A DNA stretch of 64,000 nucleotides, taken from contig JAFAFL010000082.1 in NCBI GenBank assembly GCA_023423535.1, positions 11,344 through 75,343 on the forward strand, in the 5' to 3' direction. Shown here piece by piece: positions 9,262 through 18,279 of this stretch. The DNA is from Pseudomonadota bacterium. GTDB taxonomy: Bacteria; Myxococcota; Myxococcia; Myxococcales; Myxococcaceae. Made by a program: the position numbers and the translations under genes. Below the pieces are notes generated by a model. That model was not told the DNA's origin and did no database searches. It was given only the letters and a program-made list of their open reading frames with translations. Position 1 is the first letter of the stretch; each line of letters starts with the position of its first letter.

Positions 9262-10431
9262 GTGAACAACGTGGACAAGGGTCTTCTCAGGACGGGTGCG
9301 CTGCTGGCGGCGGGTGTGCTGGCGCTGATGCTCGCGGGCTGTCGGGATGGGACGGAGACCGAGGGCCTCGGGTGTGCGCAGGACAGCGACTGCGGCAGCC
9401 CGGTCTCCGCGTTCCGGTGCGAGACGCAGACCGGCGTCTGCTACTGCCGCACCAACGACGCCTGTCCGCCGCGGCAGTTCTGCAACACCGCGGGGTTCTG
9501 CCAGGACAAGTCCGGCTGCGAGAAGAACTCGGACTGCCTCGGCGCGGACCTCTTCTGTGACACCTCGACGGGAACCTGCCTGTCGTACGGACGCTGCTCG
9601 AACGACCTGCACTGCCCGCTCGGCCAGGTCTGTGACACCGCGCGCGCGTCCTGCGTCGAGGGCTGCCGGACGAACGGCGACTGCCCCGGCGTGTCCTGCC
9701 GCTGTGGTGACGGACCCTGCGCGTGCACCGGCGGGACGGACGCGGAGCGCGCGGCCTGTGAGGTCGGCGTGTGCGACCAGTTCTTCTGCTCGGACGAGAC
9801 CTTCTGCAACTACGGCGAGCTGTGCGGGCAGCCCGCGGATGGCGGCACCGGCACCGGCCGCAACGAGTGCTACACCGACTACGACCCGCAGCGCCGGCCC
9901 TACTGCGACGGGTGCATCATCGGCGCCGAGCGGCCGTGCGGGACGGGGCCGAACTACTGCCTCGTGGACAACGCGAACCCGGGGAACAGCTACTGCGGCG
10001 CGGACTGCTCGCAGGGGCAGAGCTGCCCGCGAGGGTTCAACTGCTCGGACGTGATCGTGGTGATGCGGCAGTGGCAGTGCGGCCCGTCGATCGGCGGCTG
10101 TCCGACGAACCCGAACATCCCCTGCGCGGAGGACGTGGACTGCCCGCGCGGCGGCACCTGTCACAAGAGCGCGGGCGCGACGACAGGCCTCTGCGCGCCG
10201 GCCTGCGCGGTGGGCGAGGGCAACACCCAGGGCTTCTGCTCCTGCCTCGTGGACTCGGACTGCGCGCAGGAGACCTGCAGCATGGGCGAGTGCTCCATCT
10301 CGCGGCTGCCCTGCACCTACGACTCCCACTGCCGCACCATCCGCTGCGTGGACTTCAACGGGCGCGGCGGCTGCCTCATCGGTCAGAACTGCGCGCCGGG
10401 CGACGGCTTGAACTGCCTCGACTTCGACTGA
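9262..10431 (+). CDS. Cys-rich lipoprotein
   Basis: A 389-residue protein from GTG 9262 (a second GTG at 9271 is possible). The signal ends at a lipobox LAGC (Cys27 from the first GTG). Most of the mature protein is Cys-rich, with dozens of cysteines in modules such as DSDCGSP, NSDCLGAD and DVDCPRGG, which resemble the repeats of the product at 4620. No PPC domain is present. The 17-bp gap to the TIG gene, same strand and matching character place it as the last member of the lipoprotein operon. Function is unknown; a disulphide-stabilised surface protein is likely. Confidence 0.75.
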   Translation: MNNVDKGLLRTGALLAAGVLALMLAGCRDGTETEGLGCAQDSDCGSPVSAFRCETQTGVCYCRTNDACPPRQFCNTAGFCQDKSGCEKNSDCLGADLFCDTSTGTCLSYGRCSNDLHCPLGQVCDTARASCVEGCRTNGDCPGVSCRCGDGPCACTGGTDAERAACEVGVCDQFFCSDETFCNYGELCGQPADGGTGTGRNECYTDYDPQRRPYCDGCIIGAERPCGTGPNYCLVDNANPGNSYCGADCSQGQSCPRGFNCSDVIVVMRQWQCGPSIGGCPTNPNIPCAEDVDCPRGGTCHKSAGATTGLCAPACAVGEGNTQGFCSCLVDSDCAQETCSMGECSISRLPCTYDSHCRTIRCVDFNGRGGCLIGQNCAPGDGLNCLDFD

Positions 10432-10626
10432 GTCAGGCGGCCTCGGCCGCAATCGGAAGGCCCGGCGTGCCCGGGGCGCGAAGCAGCGCGAACCGGCTCG
10501 TCGCCCCGCCCGGTGACGCGATCCGCTGCACCGTCGTCGTGAAGCGATCGCTCGCGCGACCGATGAGTTTCGTCTCTCCCTGCCGTCCGAGGGCGGAACC
10601 TATCTGGACGAAGGACGAGGGACTCG

Positions 10627-11919
10627 ATGGAACGACGCGACGTGTTGTTGGGAGGCAGTGCAGCGCTGCTCCTCCCGTTGCTCAACGGCTGCAGGCACGC
10701 ATCTGGAGCCGGCCCCGCGGCCGCTGCAGCCTCCGCCTCGAACGACGCGCTGCGGGCGCTGATGGAGGGGGGCGTGACGGCCGGCGCGTGGCCCGGCGCG
10801 GTGTGGGCGGTCGCGAACGGAGCTGACGTTCAGGTGGGGACCGCCGGTGCGCTCGCGGTGGGGAGCAGCGCGCCGATGCAGCGCGACACCATCTTCCGCA
10901 TCGCGTCGATGACGAAGGCCGTGACCGCGGCGAGCGTGATGATGCTCGTCGAGGACGGGAAGCTGACGCTCGACGAGAAGGCGGAGCGGCTCTTGCCGGA
11001 GCTCGCGAACCGCCGCGTCCTCAAGACGCTCTCCAGCGAGCTGGACGACACGGTCCCCGCGCGGTCGGCGCCCACGGTCCGGCAGTTGATGGACTTCACC
11101 TTCGGCTCGGGGCTGGTGTTCGACCCCTCGCTGCCCTTCAACAAGGCGGCGGAAGCGCACGGACTGGTGCTCGGGCCGCCGGTGCCGATGACGCCGCACG
11201 CGCCCGACGAGTGGATGCGCCTCTTCGGCGAGCTGCCGCTGCTGTTCCAGCCGGGCGAGAGGTGGCTCTACAACACCGGGAGCCTCGTGCTCGGCGTGCT
11301 CGTGCGCCGCGCGGCGGGTGTGCCGTTCGAGACCTTCGTCGCGGAGCGGATCACAGGTCCCCTCGGCATGCGCGACACCGCGTTCCACGTGCCGCCCGAG
11401 AAGCTCGAGCGCTTCGCCGGCTGCGGCTTCTTCACCGAGCCCCAGTCCGGGCAGAAGCTGCAGATGGATGCGGACGGGGCGAAGAGCGCGTTCGCGAAGC
11501 CGCCCGCCTTCGCCTCCGGGGCGGGCGGACTCGTCTCCACCGTGGACGACTACCTCGCCTTCGCGCGCATGCTGCTGAAGGGCGGCGAGCACGAGGGCCG
11601 TCGCCTGCTGAAGGAGGAGTCGGTGCGGGCCATCACCACCAACGGTCTCACCGACGCGCAGCGAGCCGCGTCGGCGAAGAGCCTGTTCCCCGGCATGTTC
11701 GACGCGCACGGCTGGGGCTTCGGCGTCCGCGTGCAGCTCTCTCCCGACGCGGTGGCACCGAAGCCGGGTGAATACGGCTGGGACGGTGGCTTCGGCACGA
11801 GCTGGTTCACCGACCCCAACGGCGGCCGAATCGCCATCGCGCTGACCCAGTCGGCGGATTTCCTCTTCGACGGCAGCACCGAGAAGTTCCGCGCCGCCGC
11901 CTACTCCGCCGCGACCTGA
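10627..11919 (+). CDS. Class C beta-lactamase-fold serine hydrolase, exported
   Basis: A 430-residue protein of the beta-lactamase/DD-peptidase-like family (PF00144). The nucleophile motif S94-M-T-K97 and the Y215-x-N equivalent (LYNTG) are present; the third motif appears as GWDGGFGTSW rather than HTG, as in many esterase-like members. The N-terminus (ERRDVLLGG, then a hydrophobic stretch ending LLNGC) suggests a Tat-type lipoprotein signal. Good Shine-Dalgarno (GGACGAGGG) before the ATG. Substrates of such proteins range from beta-lactams to esters and D-amino-acid peptides, so the exact reaction is open. It sits alone, downstream of the lipoprotein operon with a 195-bp gap. Confidence 0.85.
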   Translation: MERRDVLLGGSAALLLPLLNGCRHASGAGPAAAAASASNDALRALMEGGVTAGAWPGAVWAVANGADVQVGTAGALAVGSSAPMQRDTIFRIASMTKAVTAASVMMLVEDGKLTLDEKAERLLPELANRRVLKTLSSELDDTVPARSAPTVRQLMDFTFGSGLVFDPSLPFNKAAEAHGLVLGPPVPMTPHAPDEWMRLFGELPLLFQPGERWLYNTGSLVLGVLVRRAAGVPFETFVAERITGPLGMRDTAFHVPPEKLERFAGCGFFTEPQSGQKLQMDADGAKSAFAKPPAFASGAGGLVSTVDDYLAFARMLLKGGEHEGRRLLKEESVRAITTNGLTDAQRAASAKSLFPGMFDAHGWGFGVRVQLSPDAVAPKPGEYGWDGGFGTSWFTDPNGGRIAIALTQSADFLFDGSTEKFRAAAYSAAT

Positions 11920-11940
11920 GTGGCCGCCCGGCGCGAGGGC

Positions 11941-12192
11941 CTACAGCTCGACGCCGGCGTACACCTCGTCCACCGACAGCGACACCCCGAGCGATCCGAG
12001 CGGCACCGCGCCGGATCGCGCTTCAGTGCGCAGCCACTCGTCACCTGACGGCGGCCGCGTGAACACCTCGATCAACGGCTCGCGCTGCGAGACGAGGACG
12101 TACTCCCGCAGGCTCGCGAGGCTGCGGTAGTGCCTGAACTTGCCCTCGCGCTTCCAGGCACCCGTCGCATCGTCGAGCACCTCGATCACCAC
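11941..12192 (-). pseudogene. Uma2-family (DUF820) nuclease remnant, N-terminus lost
   Basis: The 83 residues match only the C-terminal part of Uma2/DUF820 proteins: VIEVLDD, then KFRHYRSLASLREYVLVSQ. Full members are about 180-200 residues, with catalytic PD-(D/E)xK residues starting upstream of this point. Reading the same frame upstream runs into the phospholipase gene without any Uma2 sequence, so the gene was cut at about 12193 and joined to the 3' end of its neighbour. It is either a pseudogene or an unusual short protein from the GTG at 12192. Confidence 0.65.
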
Positions 12193-12193
12193 C

Positions 12194-13495
12194 TCACGGC
12201 CACCGCCCCAACATCCGCGTGAGGTGCCGGGAGATCCTCCGCCACGGGGTCGGCGTCTCGAGGTCGCTCTCGCGGATCTCCTTCGCGTACCCGAGGTCCC
12301 GCTCGAACGTCTTCGCCAGGTCCTCGGCGAGCTTGCGGTCGTCGACGACGATCGATCCCTCCTCCAGCCGGTTCAGCGAGAGCGGGTCGAGGTTCGTGGA
12401 GCCGATGACCGAGAGCCGGTCGTCCACCAGCACGGTCTTCGCGTGCATCATCGACGGCTGGTACTCCCAGATGCGGACGCCAGCCTCGAGGAGCCTCGGG
12501 TAGGCCGCGCGCTGGGCCTCGAGCACCACCTTCCAGTCGTGCACCGGTCCCGCCGCGAGCACGCGCACGTCCACGCCCTCCCGCCGCTTCTCCTCCAGCA
12601 GCTGCAGGATCGCCTCGCTGGGCACGAAGTACGCGTTGCTGATCCACAGCCGCTCCTTCGCCGACGCGATGACCAGCTGGGTGAGCTTGTCCGCCGCCGT
12701 CCCACCGGGGCCCGGACTCGACTTGCTGAACGCCGCGCGGGCCTCGCCCTTCGACCGCTTCTCCAGCTTTGAGGGCTCGGGCAGCGTCTCCTCCGGCAAG
12801 AGCCCTCCGCCGACCTCCTGCCAGTCTTCCGCGAACGCGAGCTGCATCTCGCGCACGGCCGGCCCGTGGATGAGCGCGTTCGTCTCGCGCCACTGCTCCT
12901 CCCCGCTCACCCCGTCCCCGAGCCACGACTCGTGGATGCCGAAGCCGCCGGTCAGCCCCCACTCCCCGTCCACGATGACGAGCTTCCGGTGGTTGCGCGC
13001 GAGCCGCTCGCGGTGCTCGACCTTCGTCACCGGGCGGTAGAGCCGCGCGTCACAGCCCAGCTGCGCGAGCTTCGGCTGGACCTCCTCTTCGAACGAGCCG
13101 GTGGCGCCGAGCGGATCCACCACCACGCGACAGGCCACGCCCTCTCGCCGGTTCGCCAGGGCCTCGAGGATCCGGTTCGACGGTTCACCCGGGCGCCAGA
13201 TGAACACCACCACGTGCACGCTCCGGCGCGCCCTACCGATGAGCTCCACCATCCGGTCGAACAGCGCGCCGTTGTTCACCAGCTCGACCTCGTGTCCCTC
13301 GGCGAGCGCCACCCCCGTCGCCTGCAGCAGCGCGGCGTCGAACGACTTCGTCTCATCCGGCGCCGGAACGTCGTCCGGGTGGGTGAAGGGGACCTCGTTC
13401 TGCGTCTGCGCACACGCGGGCGCCCCACCGGCCACCGCACCGACCGCCAGGGCCATCGCGAGGAGGAACCCTGTCCGTTTTCCGGGCCATCGCAT
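12194..13495 (-). CDS. Secreted phospholipase D / cardiolipin synthase-like protein
   Basis: A 433-residue protein with an N-terminal signal sequence (about residues 8-30) and two HKD motifs: H169-x-K171-x4-D176 and H351-x-K353-x4-D358. Both are intact, each followed by the expected G-G/G-S-T-N type segment (LTGGFG, VIGSTN). The PLDc_2 arrangement fits cardiolipin synthase-like or other phosphatidyl transferases; a secreted phospholipase is equally possible. Unlike ClsA it has no N-terminal membrane anchor pair. The start is the ATG followed by the signal peptide; the open frame continues upstream without similarity. It is divergent from the PAP2 phosphatase, another phospholipid-acting enzyme. 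Confidence 0.85.
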   Translation of the reverse strand: MRWPGKRTGFLLAMALAVGAVAGGAPACAQTQNEVPFTHPDDVPAPDETKSFDAALLQATGVALAEGHEVELVNNGALFDRMVELIGRARRSVHVVVFIWRPGEPSNRILEALANRREGVACRVVVDPLGATGSFEEEVQPKLAQLGCDARLYRPVTKVEHRERLARNHRKLVIVDGEWGLTGGFGIHESWLGDGVSGEEQWRETNALIHGPAVREMQLAFAEDWQEVGGGLLPEETLPEPSKLEKRSKGEARAAFSKSSPGPGGTAADKLTQLVIASAKERLWISNAYFVPSEAILQLLEEKRREGVDVRVLAAGPVHDWKVVLEAQRAAYPRLLEAGVRIWEYQPSMMHAKTVLVDDRLSVIGSTNLDPLSLNRLEEGSIVVDDRKLAEDLAKTFERDLGYAKEIRESDLETPTPWRRISRHLTRMLGRWP

Positions 13496-13618
13496 GGCCG
13501 CAAGGCTGTGCACGGGGCATCGGAGGCGCCCAGGCCCTGCGATGGCTCGTCTGCCTGCCTGCACATGCGTCACCGAACGGCCCTTGGCACACGGGCAGGC
13601 GAGGCACAGCGTGGGCGG

Positions 13619-14314
13619 ATGGTCCCACCCGCAGCGCCCGCCCGCCCTCAGCTCCGCCTCGGCCTCGCCGCACTGGCGGTCGTCGCGGCGGTGGCGCTCT
13701 CCGGGGGCTGGACGACGGGCCCGGACGGCGCACTGGCGGAAGCGCTGCGAAGCGCGGAGGGCCATCCGCTCGGCGGCGAGAAGCTCGTCGAGCTGTCCCG
13801 CGACGTGACCGCGCTCGGCAGCATCCCGGTGCTGGGCGTGCTGACGGTGCTCTGCGTCGGCGGTCTGCTCCTCCTCCGCCGCGTCGGCGACGCGCTGTGG
13901 GCGGCGGTGCTCCTGCTCGGCGGCTGGCCGCTCGCGTTCGGGCTGAAGCTGCTCTGGAACCGCCCGCGGCCGGAGGTCTTCGAACCCTCCGCCTACACCT
14001 TCACGCCCTCCTTCCCCAGCGCGCACGCGATGTTGAGCCTCGCGGTGTTCTCGGGCGTCGCGCTCATCGCCACCCGCCCTGACGGCCCGCTGCGAAAGCC
14101 CGCGCTCGCGGCCGCGGTGTTCCTCGCGCTCTGCGTGGGCATCACCCGGCTCCACCTCGGCGTGCACCACCCGAGCGACGTCCTCGCCGGCTGGCTCTTC
14201 GCCACCGCCTGGCTGCTCGTCATGACCTCGCTGCACCGCAGCGCGTCACAACCGGCCGCGCACCGTTCGAGCAGTCGTGGCTCGGCCCTTGGGTCGGAGG
14301 GCCGCGCGCTCTAG
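13619..14314 (+). CDS. PAP2-family membrane phosphatase
   Basis: A 231-residue protein with five to six hydrophobic helices and all three acid-phosphatase motifs: K110-x6-RP (KLLWNRPRP), PSAH at 133-136, and TRLHLGVHHPSD (R-x5-H-x3-D). Such proteins dephosphorylate phosphatidic acid, undecaprenyl pyrophosphate or related lipids at the membrane face. The start is uncertain: ATG 13619 gives a short head, and an in-frame ATG at 13565 adds 18 basic residues. Its 3' end overlaps the longest form of the next gene by 38 bp. The neighbouring phospholipase D suggests a shared lipid theme, but they are divergent. Confidence 0.85.
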   Translation: MVPPAAPARPQLRLGLAALAVVAAVALSGGWTTGPDGALAEALRSAEGHPLGGEKLVELSRDVTALGSIPVLGVLTVLCVGGLLLLRRVGDALWAAVLLLGGWPLAFGLKLLWNRPRPEVFEPSAYTFTPSFPSAHAMLSLAVFSGVALIATRPDGPLRKPALAAAVFLALCVGITRLHLGVHHPSDVLAGWLFATAWLLVMTSLHRSASQPAAHRSSSRGSALGSEGRAL

Positions 14315-16286
14315 ACTCCCGCGCACCTTGTCTCCGCTGCTCCCACCCCCACCGCGCGTCGCCGTCGTCCCGCCCGTGTCGTCCGACGCCCCGGTGGCGC
14401 GCGCACTCTCCGAGGCCGGCGCACGGCTGGCCGATCGACTGGAGGACGCGACGCTGGTGCTCGTGGACCTCACCCACGAAGGCGGCGAGGCCGCGCTGCT
14501 CGCCCTGCGCGAGACGGCGACGGGTCAGTCACTCCCGCTGCTCGCCCTCTGCGAGGACCCCACCGCCGAGCGCGTGGAGGCCCTCGACCTCCCCGAGTTC
14601 GTCACCCCCTCCGGCCTTCGCGCGGAGCTCGGCGCCCGGCTGCGCAAGGCCGAGCGCCGTCACCGCGCGCGGGTCGAGGCACGAGGTCATCAGAGCCAGC
14701 TGCAGAACCTCGTGCACCTCACCTCGGAGCTGGCCGCCTCGCTCGACGTGGTGGCGCTGCTGCACGACGTCACCCGCAGGCTGGCGGAGGACCTCGGGGT
14801 GGAGCGCGCCGCGCTCGTGGCGCTCGACGAGCAGCGCGACCAGGGGCTCATCCTCGCCACCAGCGACGACAAGGAGCTCAAGGGCCTGCGCATCGAGCTC
14901 TCGCGCTACCCGGAGATCCGCGAGGTCGTCCGCACCGGCAAGCCGGTCATCGTCGAAGACGCGCCCTCGCACCCGCTCCTCGAGGACGTGAAGGCGCACG
15001 TCGCCGGCAAGGGCATCCACACCATCGTGGCGCTGCCTCTGGCGGTGAGCGGGAAGCTGCTCGGCGTGCTGCTGGTGCGCACGCGCGAGACCCGCCGGTC
15101 CTTCACCCCGCGCGAGCTCGACTTCCTCCGCATCGTGGCCCACGCCATCGCGGTGGCGCTGCGCAACGCGCGGCTGCTGGAGACCGAGCGCGGCCAGACC
15201 GAGCGCGAGAAGCACGCCCGCATCCTCGCCGAAGAGCGCGCCGCGGACCTCGCGCGCTACGCGGACTACTTCGCCCACGTCAGCGACGGCGTGGCCATCC
15301 TCGATCGGGAGGAGGCGGTGCTCTCCTTGAACCCCGCCGGCGCCGCGCTGCTGGACATCGACGCCTCGTCCACCCACGGCCGGCACGTGCGCGAGCTCGC
15401 GCAGTCGGTGGAGGAGGGGAAGCTCCGCGAGCTCGTGCGCGCGGCGAACGCCGGCAGCCAGGTCCCGCCGGCGGAGCTCTCGCTGCGCACGCTGGCGGGC
15501 CGCGCGCTGACCCTCTCGGTGAGCGCCGCGCCTCTGGTGCAGGGCGGTGCGGCGACGATCCTCTCCTTCCGCGACGTGACCGAACAGCGCCGCCTCGCCG
15601 ACGAGCTGCGGCACACGAAGGAGTTCCTCGAGCGCCTCATCGACTCCTCGGTGGACGCGATCATCGCCGCGGATCTGCGCGGGCGGATCATCGTCTTCAA
15701 CAAGGGCGCGGAGGTCATCTGCGGCTGGAGCGCGCAGGAGGCGAAGGAGCGGCTCAACGTGCGCCAGCTCTATCCGGAGGGCGTGGCACAGGAGCTCATG
15801 CGCAAGCTGCGTGAAGATCCGCGCGGACAGATAAGCCTCACCCGTCAGGCGATCGTCACCCGCCGCGGCGAGAAGGTGCCGGTGAACATGACCGCCGCCA
15901 TGGTCCATGAAGGGGGCCGCGAGGTCGCGACCGTGGGCATCTTCAGCGACCTGCGCGACCGGATGGAGCTCGAGCAGAAGCTCTCCTCCGCCGAAGAGCG
16001 CCTCGAGGAGTCGGAGCGCAACGCGGTGATCGTCGCGCTCGCCGGCACCGCCGCGCACGAGCTCAACCAGCCCCTCACCTCGGTGATGGGCTACGCCGAA
16101 CTGCTCAAGCGCCGGCTGCAGCCGGAAGACTTCGCCTGGCGGCCGGTGGACATCATCTACAGGGAGGCGGAGCGCATGGCGGAGATCGTCCGGAAGATCG
16201 GGAAGATCACCCGGTACGAGACCAAGAGCTACGTGGGCCAGGCCCGCATCCTCGACCTCGACAAGGCGTCCTCGAATGAAGACTGA
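14277..16286 (+). CDS. GAF-PAS-PAS-HisKA protein lacking an ATPase domain
   Basis: A 669-residue sensor. Residues about 25-115 look like a receiver-type fold without a clear phospho-Asp; a GAF domain follows (about 135-300), then two PAS domains (about 330-435 and 445-565), a short coiled coil and a HisKA dimerisation helix with the H-box AHELNQPLT (His594). The protein stops about 75 residues after this His: no N, G1, F or G2 boxes exist, and the next gene starts in another frame 11 bp before the stop. It therefore cannot autophosphorylate alone. GTG 14277 is the longest start; TTG 14328, just after the PAP2 stop, is also plausible. Confidence 0.8.
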   Translation: MARPLGRRAARSRLPRTLSPLLPPPPRVAVVPPVSSDAPVARALSEAGARLADRLEDATLVLVDLTHEGGEAALLALRETATGQSLPLLALCEDPTAERVEALDLPEFVTPSGLRAELGARLRKAERRHRARVEARGHQSQLQNLVHLTSELAASLDVVALLHDVTRRLAEDLGVERAALVALDEQRDQGLILATSDDKELKGLRIELSRYPEIREVVRTGKPVIVEDAPSHPLLEDVKAHVAGKGIHTIVALPLAVSGKLLGVLLVRTRETRRSFTPRELDFLRIVAHAIAVALRNARLLETERGQTEREKHARILAEERAADLARYADYFAHVSDGVAILDREEAVLSLNPAGAALLDIDASSTHGRHVRELAQSVEEGKLRELVRAANAGSQVPPAELSLRTLAGRALTLSVSAAPLVQGGAATILSFRDVTEQRRLADELRHTKEFLERLIDSSVDAIIAADLRGRIIVFNKGAEVICGWSAQEAKERLNVRQLYPEGVAQELMRKLREDPRGQISLTRQAIVTRRGEKVPVNMTAAMVHEGGREVATVGIFSDLRDRMELEQKLSSAEERLEESERNAVIVALAGTAAHELNQPLTSVMGYAELLKRRLQPEDFAWRPVDIIYREAERMAEIVRKIGKITRYETKSYVGQARILDLDKASSNED

Positions 16287-18198
16287 CCTGCAGGCCGGTA
16301 CGCCGTTCCAGGCGTTCTTCGACACGCTGAAGAGCCCCGCCGCGGTGTGCGACGAAGCGCTGCGCCTCGTGGCCGCGAACCCCGCCTTCAACCGCCTCGT
16401 CGGCGATGGCGACGGCGACGGCGCGGGCCTCGAGGGCATGAGCCTCGGCGATCTGCTCCAGGGCGCGGCGGACGCGCTCCCGCCGGACGGCGGCACGGTG
16501 GAGGTCCCGGTGGAGGCGAGGGGCGGGCGCGCGCTCTCCCTCACCGTCTCGCGCCGCGGCCGGACGGTGGCGGTGCTCGCGCGCGATCTCGGCGCGGAGG
16601 CGGTGGAGGCGCTGCAGACCGCGCAGGCCTGGCAGGAGCGCCACGACCAGATGCTCCTCGAGCTGGGCCGGCAGGTCGTGCACGCCACCAGCGAGGAGGA
16701 GCTCGTCGCGGTCGTCGCGCGCGCGGTGAAGGGCCTCTTCCCCGGCCGGATGTTCTGCCTGCGCATCACCGACAGCCGCACCGGCGGGCTGACCTCGCTC
16801 TACGCCGAGGGCCGGCTGCGCGACATGGACCGCGACGTGCTCGTCCTCAAGAAGAGCGCCCTGAAGAAGGTGCCGCTCTCGCTGGGGGGCCTGCCGCCGG
16901 AGCGGGTGCGCCTCGTGGACGGCGAGGTCCCGCTCCTCTTCGAGAACACCGCCTGCGGCATCTGCGCGCCGCTGGTGGCCTCAGGTCAGCTCTTCGGCGC
17001 GATCAACGTGGAGTACCCCGCGGGCGCGAACGGCACCTCGTCGGGCGCAGTGAGCGCCTCCGACGAGCGCCTCCTCCACCAGCTGGTGAACCAGGTCGCG
17101 GTCGCCATCCGCAACGCGAAGCTCATCGACGAGTTGACCTTCGTGCGGAAGTACCTCGAGGAGCTCCTCGAGCACGCGAACGCGCTGATCGTCGTCGTCG
17201 ATCCCGGCGGGCGGGTGGTCGTCTTCAACCGGCAGCTCGCGCGGCTGACCGGCCTTCGCCGCGAGGACGTGCTCGGCGAGGACTTCCTCTCCTTCGTCGC
17301 CGACACCGAGCGCCTCCGCCTCATGCGGGTGATGGCCGCGGCGCTGAAGGGCGAAGCGGTGAGCAACTTCGAGACGAGGCTGCTCGGCGCGGGCGGCAAG
17401 GAGGTGCGCGTCTCCTTTGCCACCTCCTCGGTGATGACCGCGGACGGCTCGGTGGAGGGCGTCATCGCCATCGGCCAGGACCTCACGGTGGTGCGCGAAC
17501 TGGAGAAGCGCGTCATCCACGCGGAGAAGCTCGCCAGCCTCGGGCAATTGGCGGCGAGCGTCGTCCACGAGATCAACAACCCCATGACCGCGGTGGCCAC
17601 CTACGCGCACGCGCTGCTCGCCCGCCGGCTGGGCGACCCGAAGGCGGACGGCGCGGACCAGGAGAAGCTGCGGAAGATCCTCCAGGCCTCGGAGCGCATC
17701 CTCAACTTCACGAAGGACCTCGTCAGCTATGCCCGCCCGGCGCAGGACAAGCCGGAGGTGGTGGACCCCCACGCGGTGCTGGAGACCGCGGTGAGCTTCT
17801 GCGACCACGTGCTCGCGCAGAACGGCGTGACGGTGGAGAAGCGCTTCGAGCGGGTGCCGAAGGTGCGCGCGGTGAAGGGGAACCTCGTGCAGGTGTTCGT
17901 GAACCTCATCACCAACGCCTGCCACGCCATGTCCCGCGGCGGCCGGGTCACCCTCAGCACCGCGGTGGACGGCGGTGAGGTCGTGGTCCAGGTCCGCGAC
18001 ACCGGCAGCGGCATCGCCCCCGAGCACCTCCCGCGCGTGTTCGAGCCCTTCTTCACCACCAAGCCGGACGGGAAGGGGACGGGCCTGGGCCTCTCCATCG
18101 TGCAGGGCATCGTGGAGAACCACGGCGGCGACATCCGGGTGGAGAGCACCGTGGGCGAGGGGACGGTCTTCACCATCCGCTTGCCGCCCGCCCGCTAG
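16276..18198 (+). CDS. PAS-GAF-PAS sensor histidine kinase
   Basis: A 640-residue soluble kinase. It has an N-terminal PAS-like domain (about 10-110), GAF (about 130-290), a second PAS (about 300-410), then HisKA with H431 in VVHEINNPMTAV, and a complete HATPase_c: N-box NLITNACHAM, G1 DTGSGI, F-box FEPFFTTK, G2 GTGLGLS. No transmembrane segment is seen, so the signal is probably cytoplasmic. It overlaps the upstream ATPase-less partner by 11 bp, implying co-translation and possibly a hetero-complex. No response regulator gene lies in the immediate vicinity, so the target must be elsewhere. Confidence 0.9.
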   Translation: MKTDLQAGTPFQAFFDTLKSPAAVCDEALRLVAANPAFNRLVGDGDGDGAGLEGMSLGDLLQGAADALPPDGGTVEVPVEARGGRALSLTVSRRGRTVAVLARDLGAEAVEALQTAQAWQERHDQMLLELGRQVVHATSEEELVAVVARAVKGLFPGRMFCLRITDSRTGGLTSLYAEGRLRDMDRDVLVLKKSALKKVPLSLGGLPPERVRLVDGEVPLLFENTACGICAPLVASGQLFGAINVEYPAGANGTSSGAVSASDERLLHQLVNQVAVAIRNAKLIDELTFVRKYLEELLEHANALIVVVDPGGRVVVFNRQLARLTGLRREDVLGEDFLSFVADTERLRLMRVMAAALKGEAVSNFETRLLGAGGKEVRVSFATSSVMTADGSVEGVIAIGQDLTVVRELEKRVIHAEKLASLGQLAASVVHEINNPMTAVATYAHALLARRLGDPKADGADQEKLRKILQASERILNFTKDLVSYARPAQDKPEVVDPHAVLETAVSFCDHVLAQNGVTVEKRFERVPKVRAVKGNLVQVFVNLITNACHAMSRGGRVTLSTAVDGGEVVVQVRDTGSGIAPEHLPRVFEPFFTTKPDGKGTGLGLSIVQGIVENHGGDIRVESTVGEGTVFTIRLPPAR

Positions 18199-18279
18199 GG
18201 TGGCACTTCGGTCGGGAGGGAGCGGGGAAGCATCTTCCGCTCCCGGCTGTATGTTGACCGCGCACACGCGCAGGTGCCC

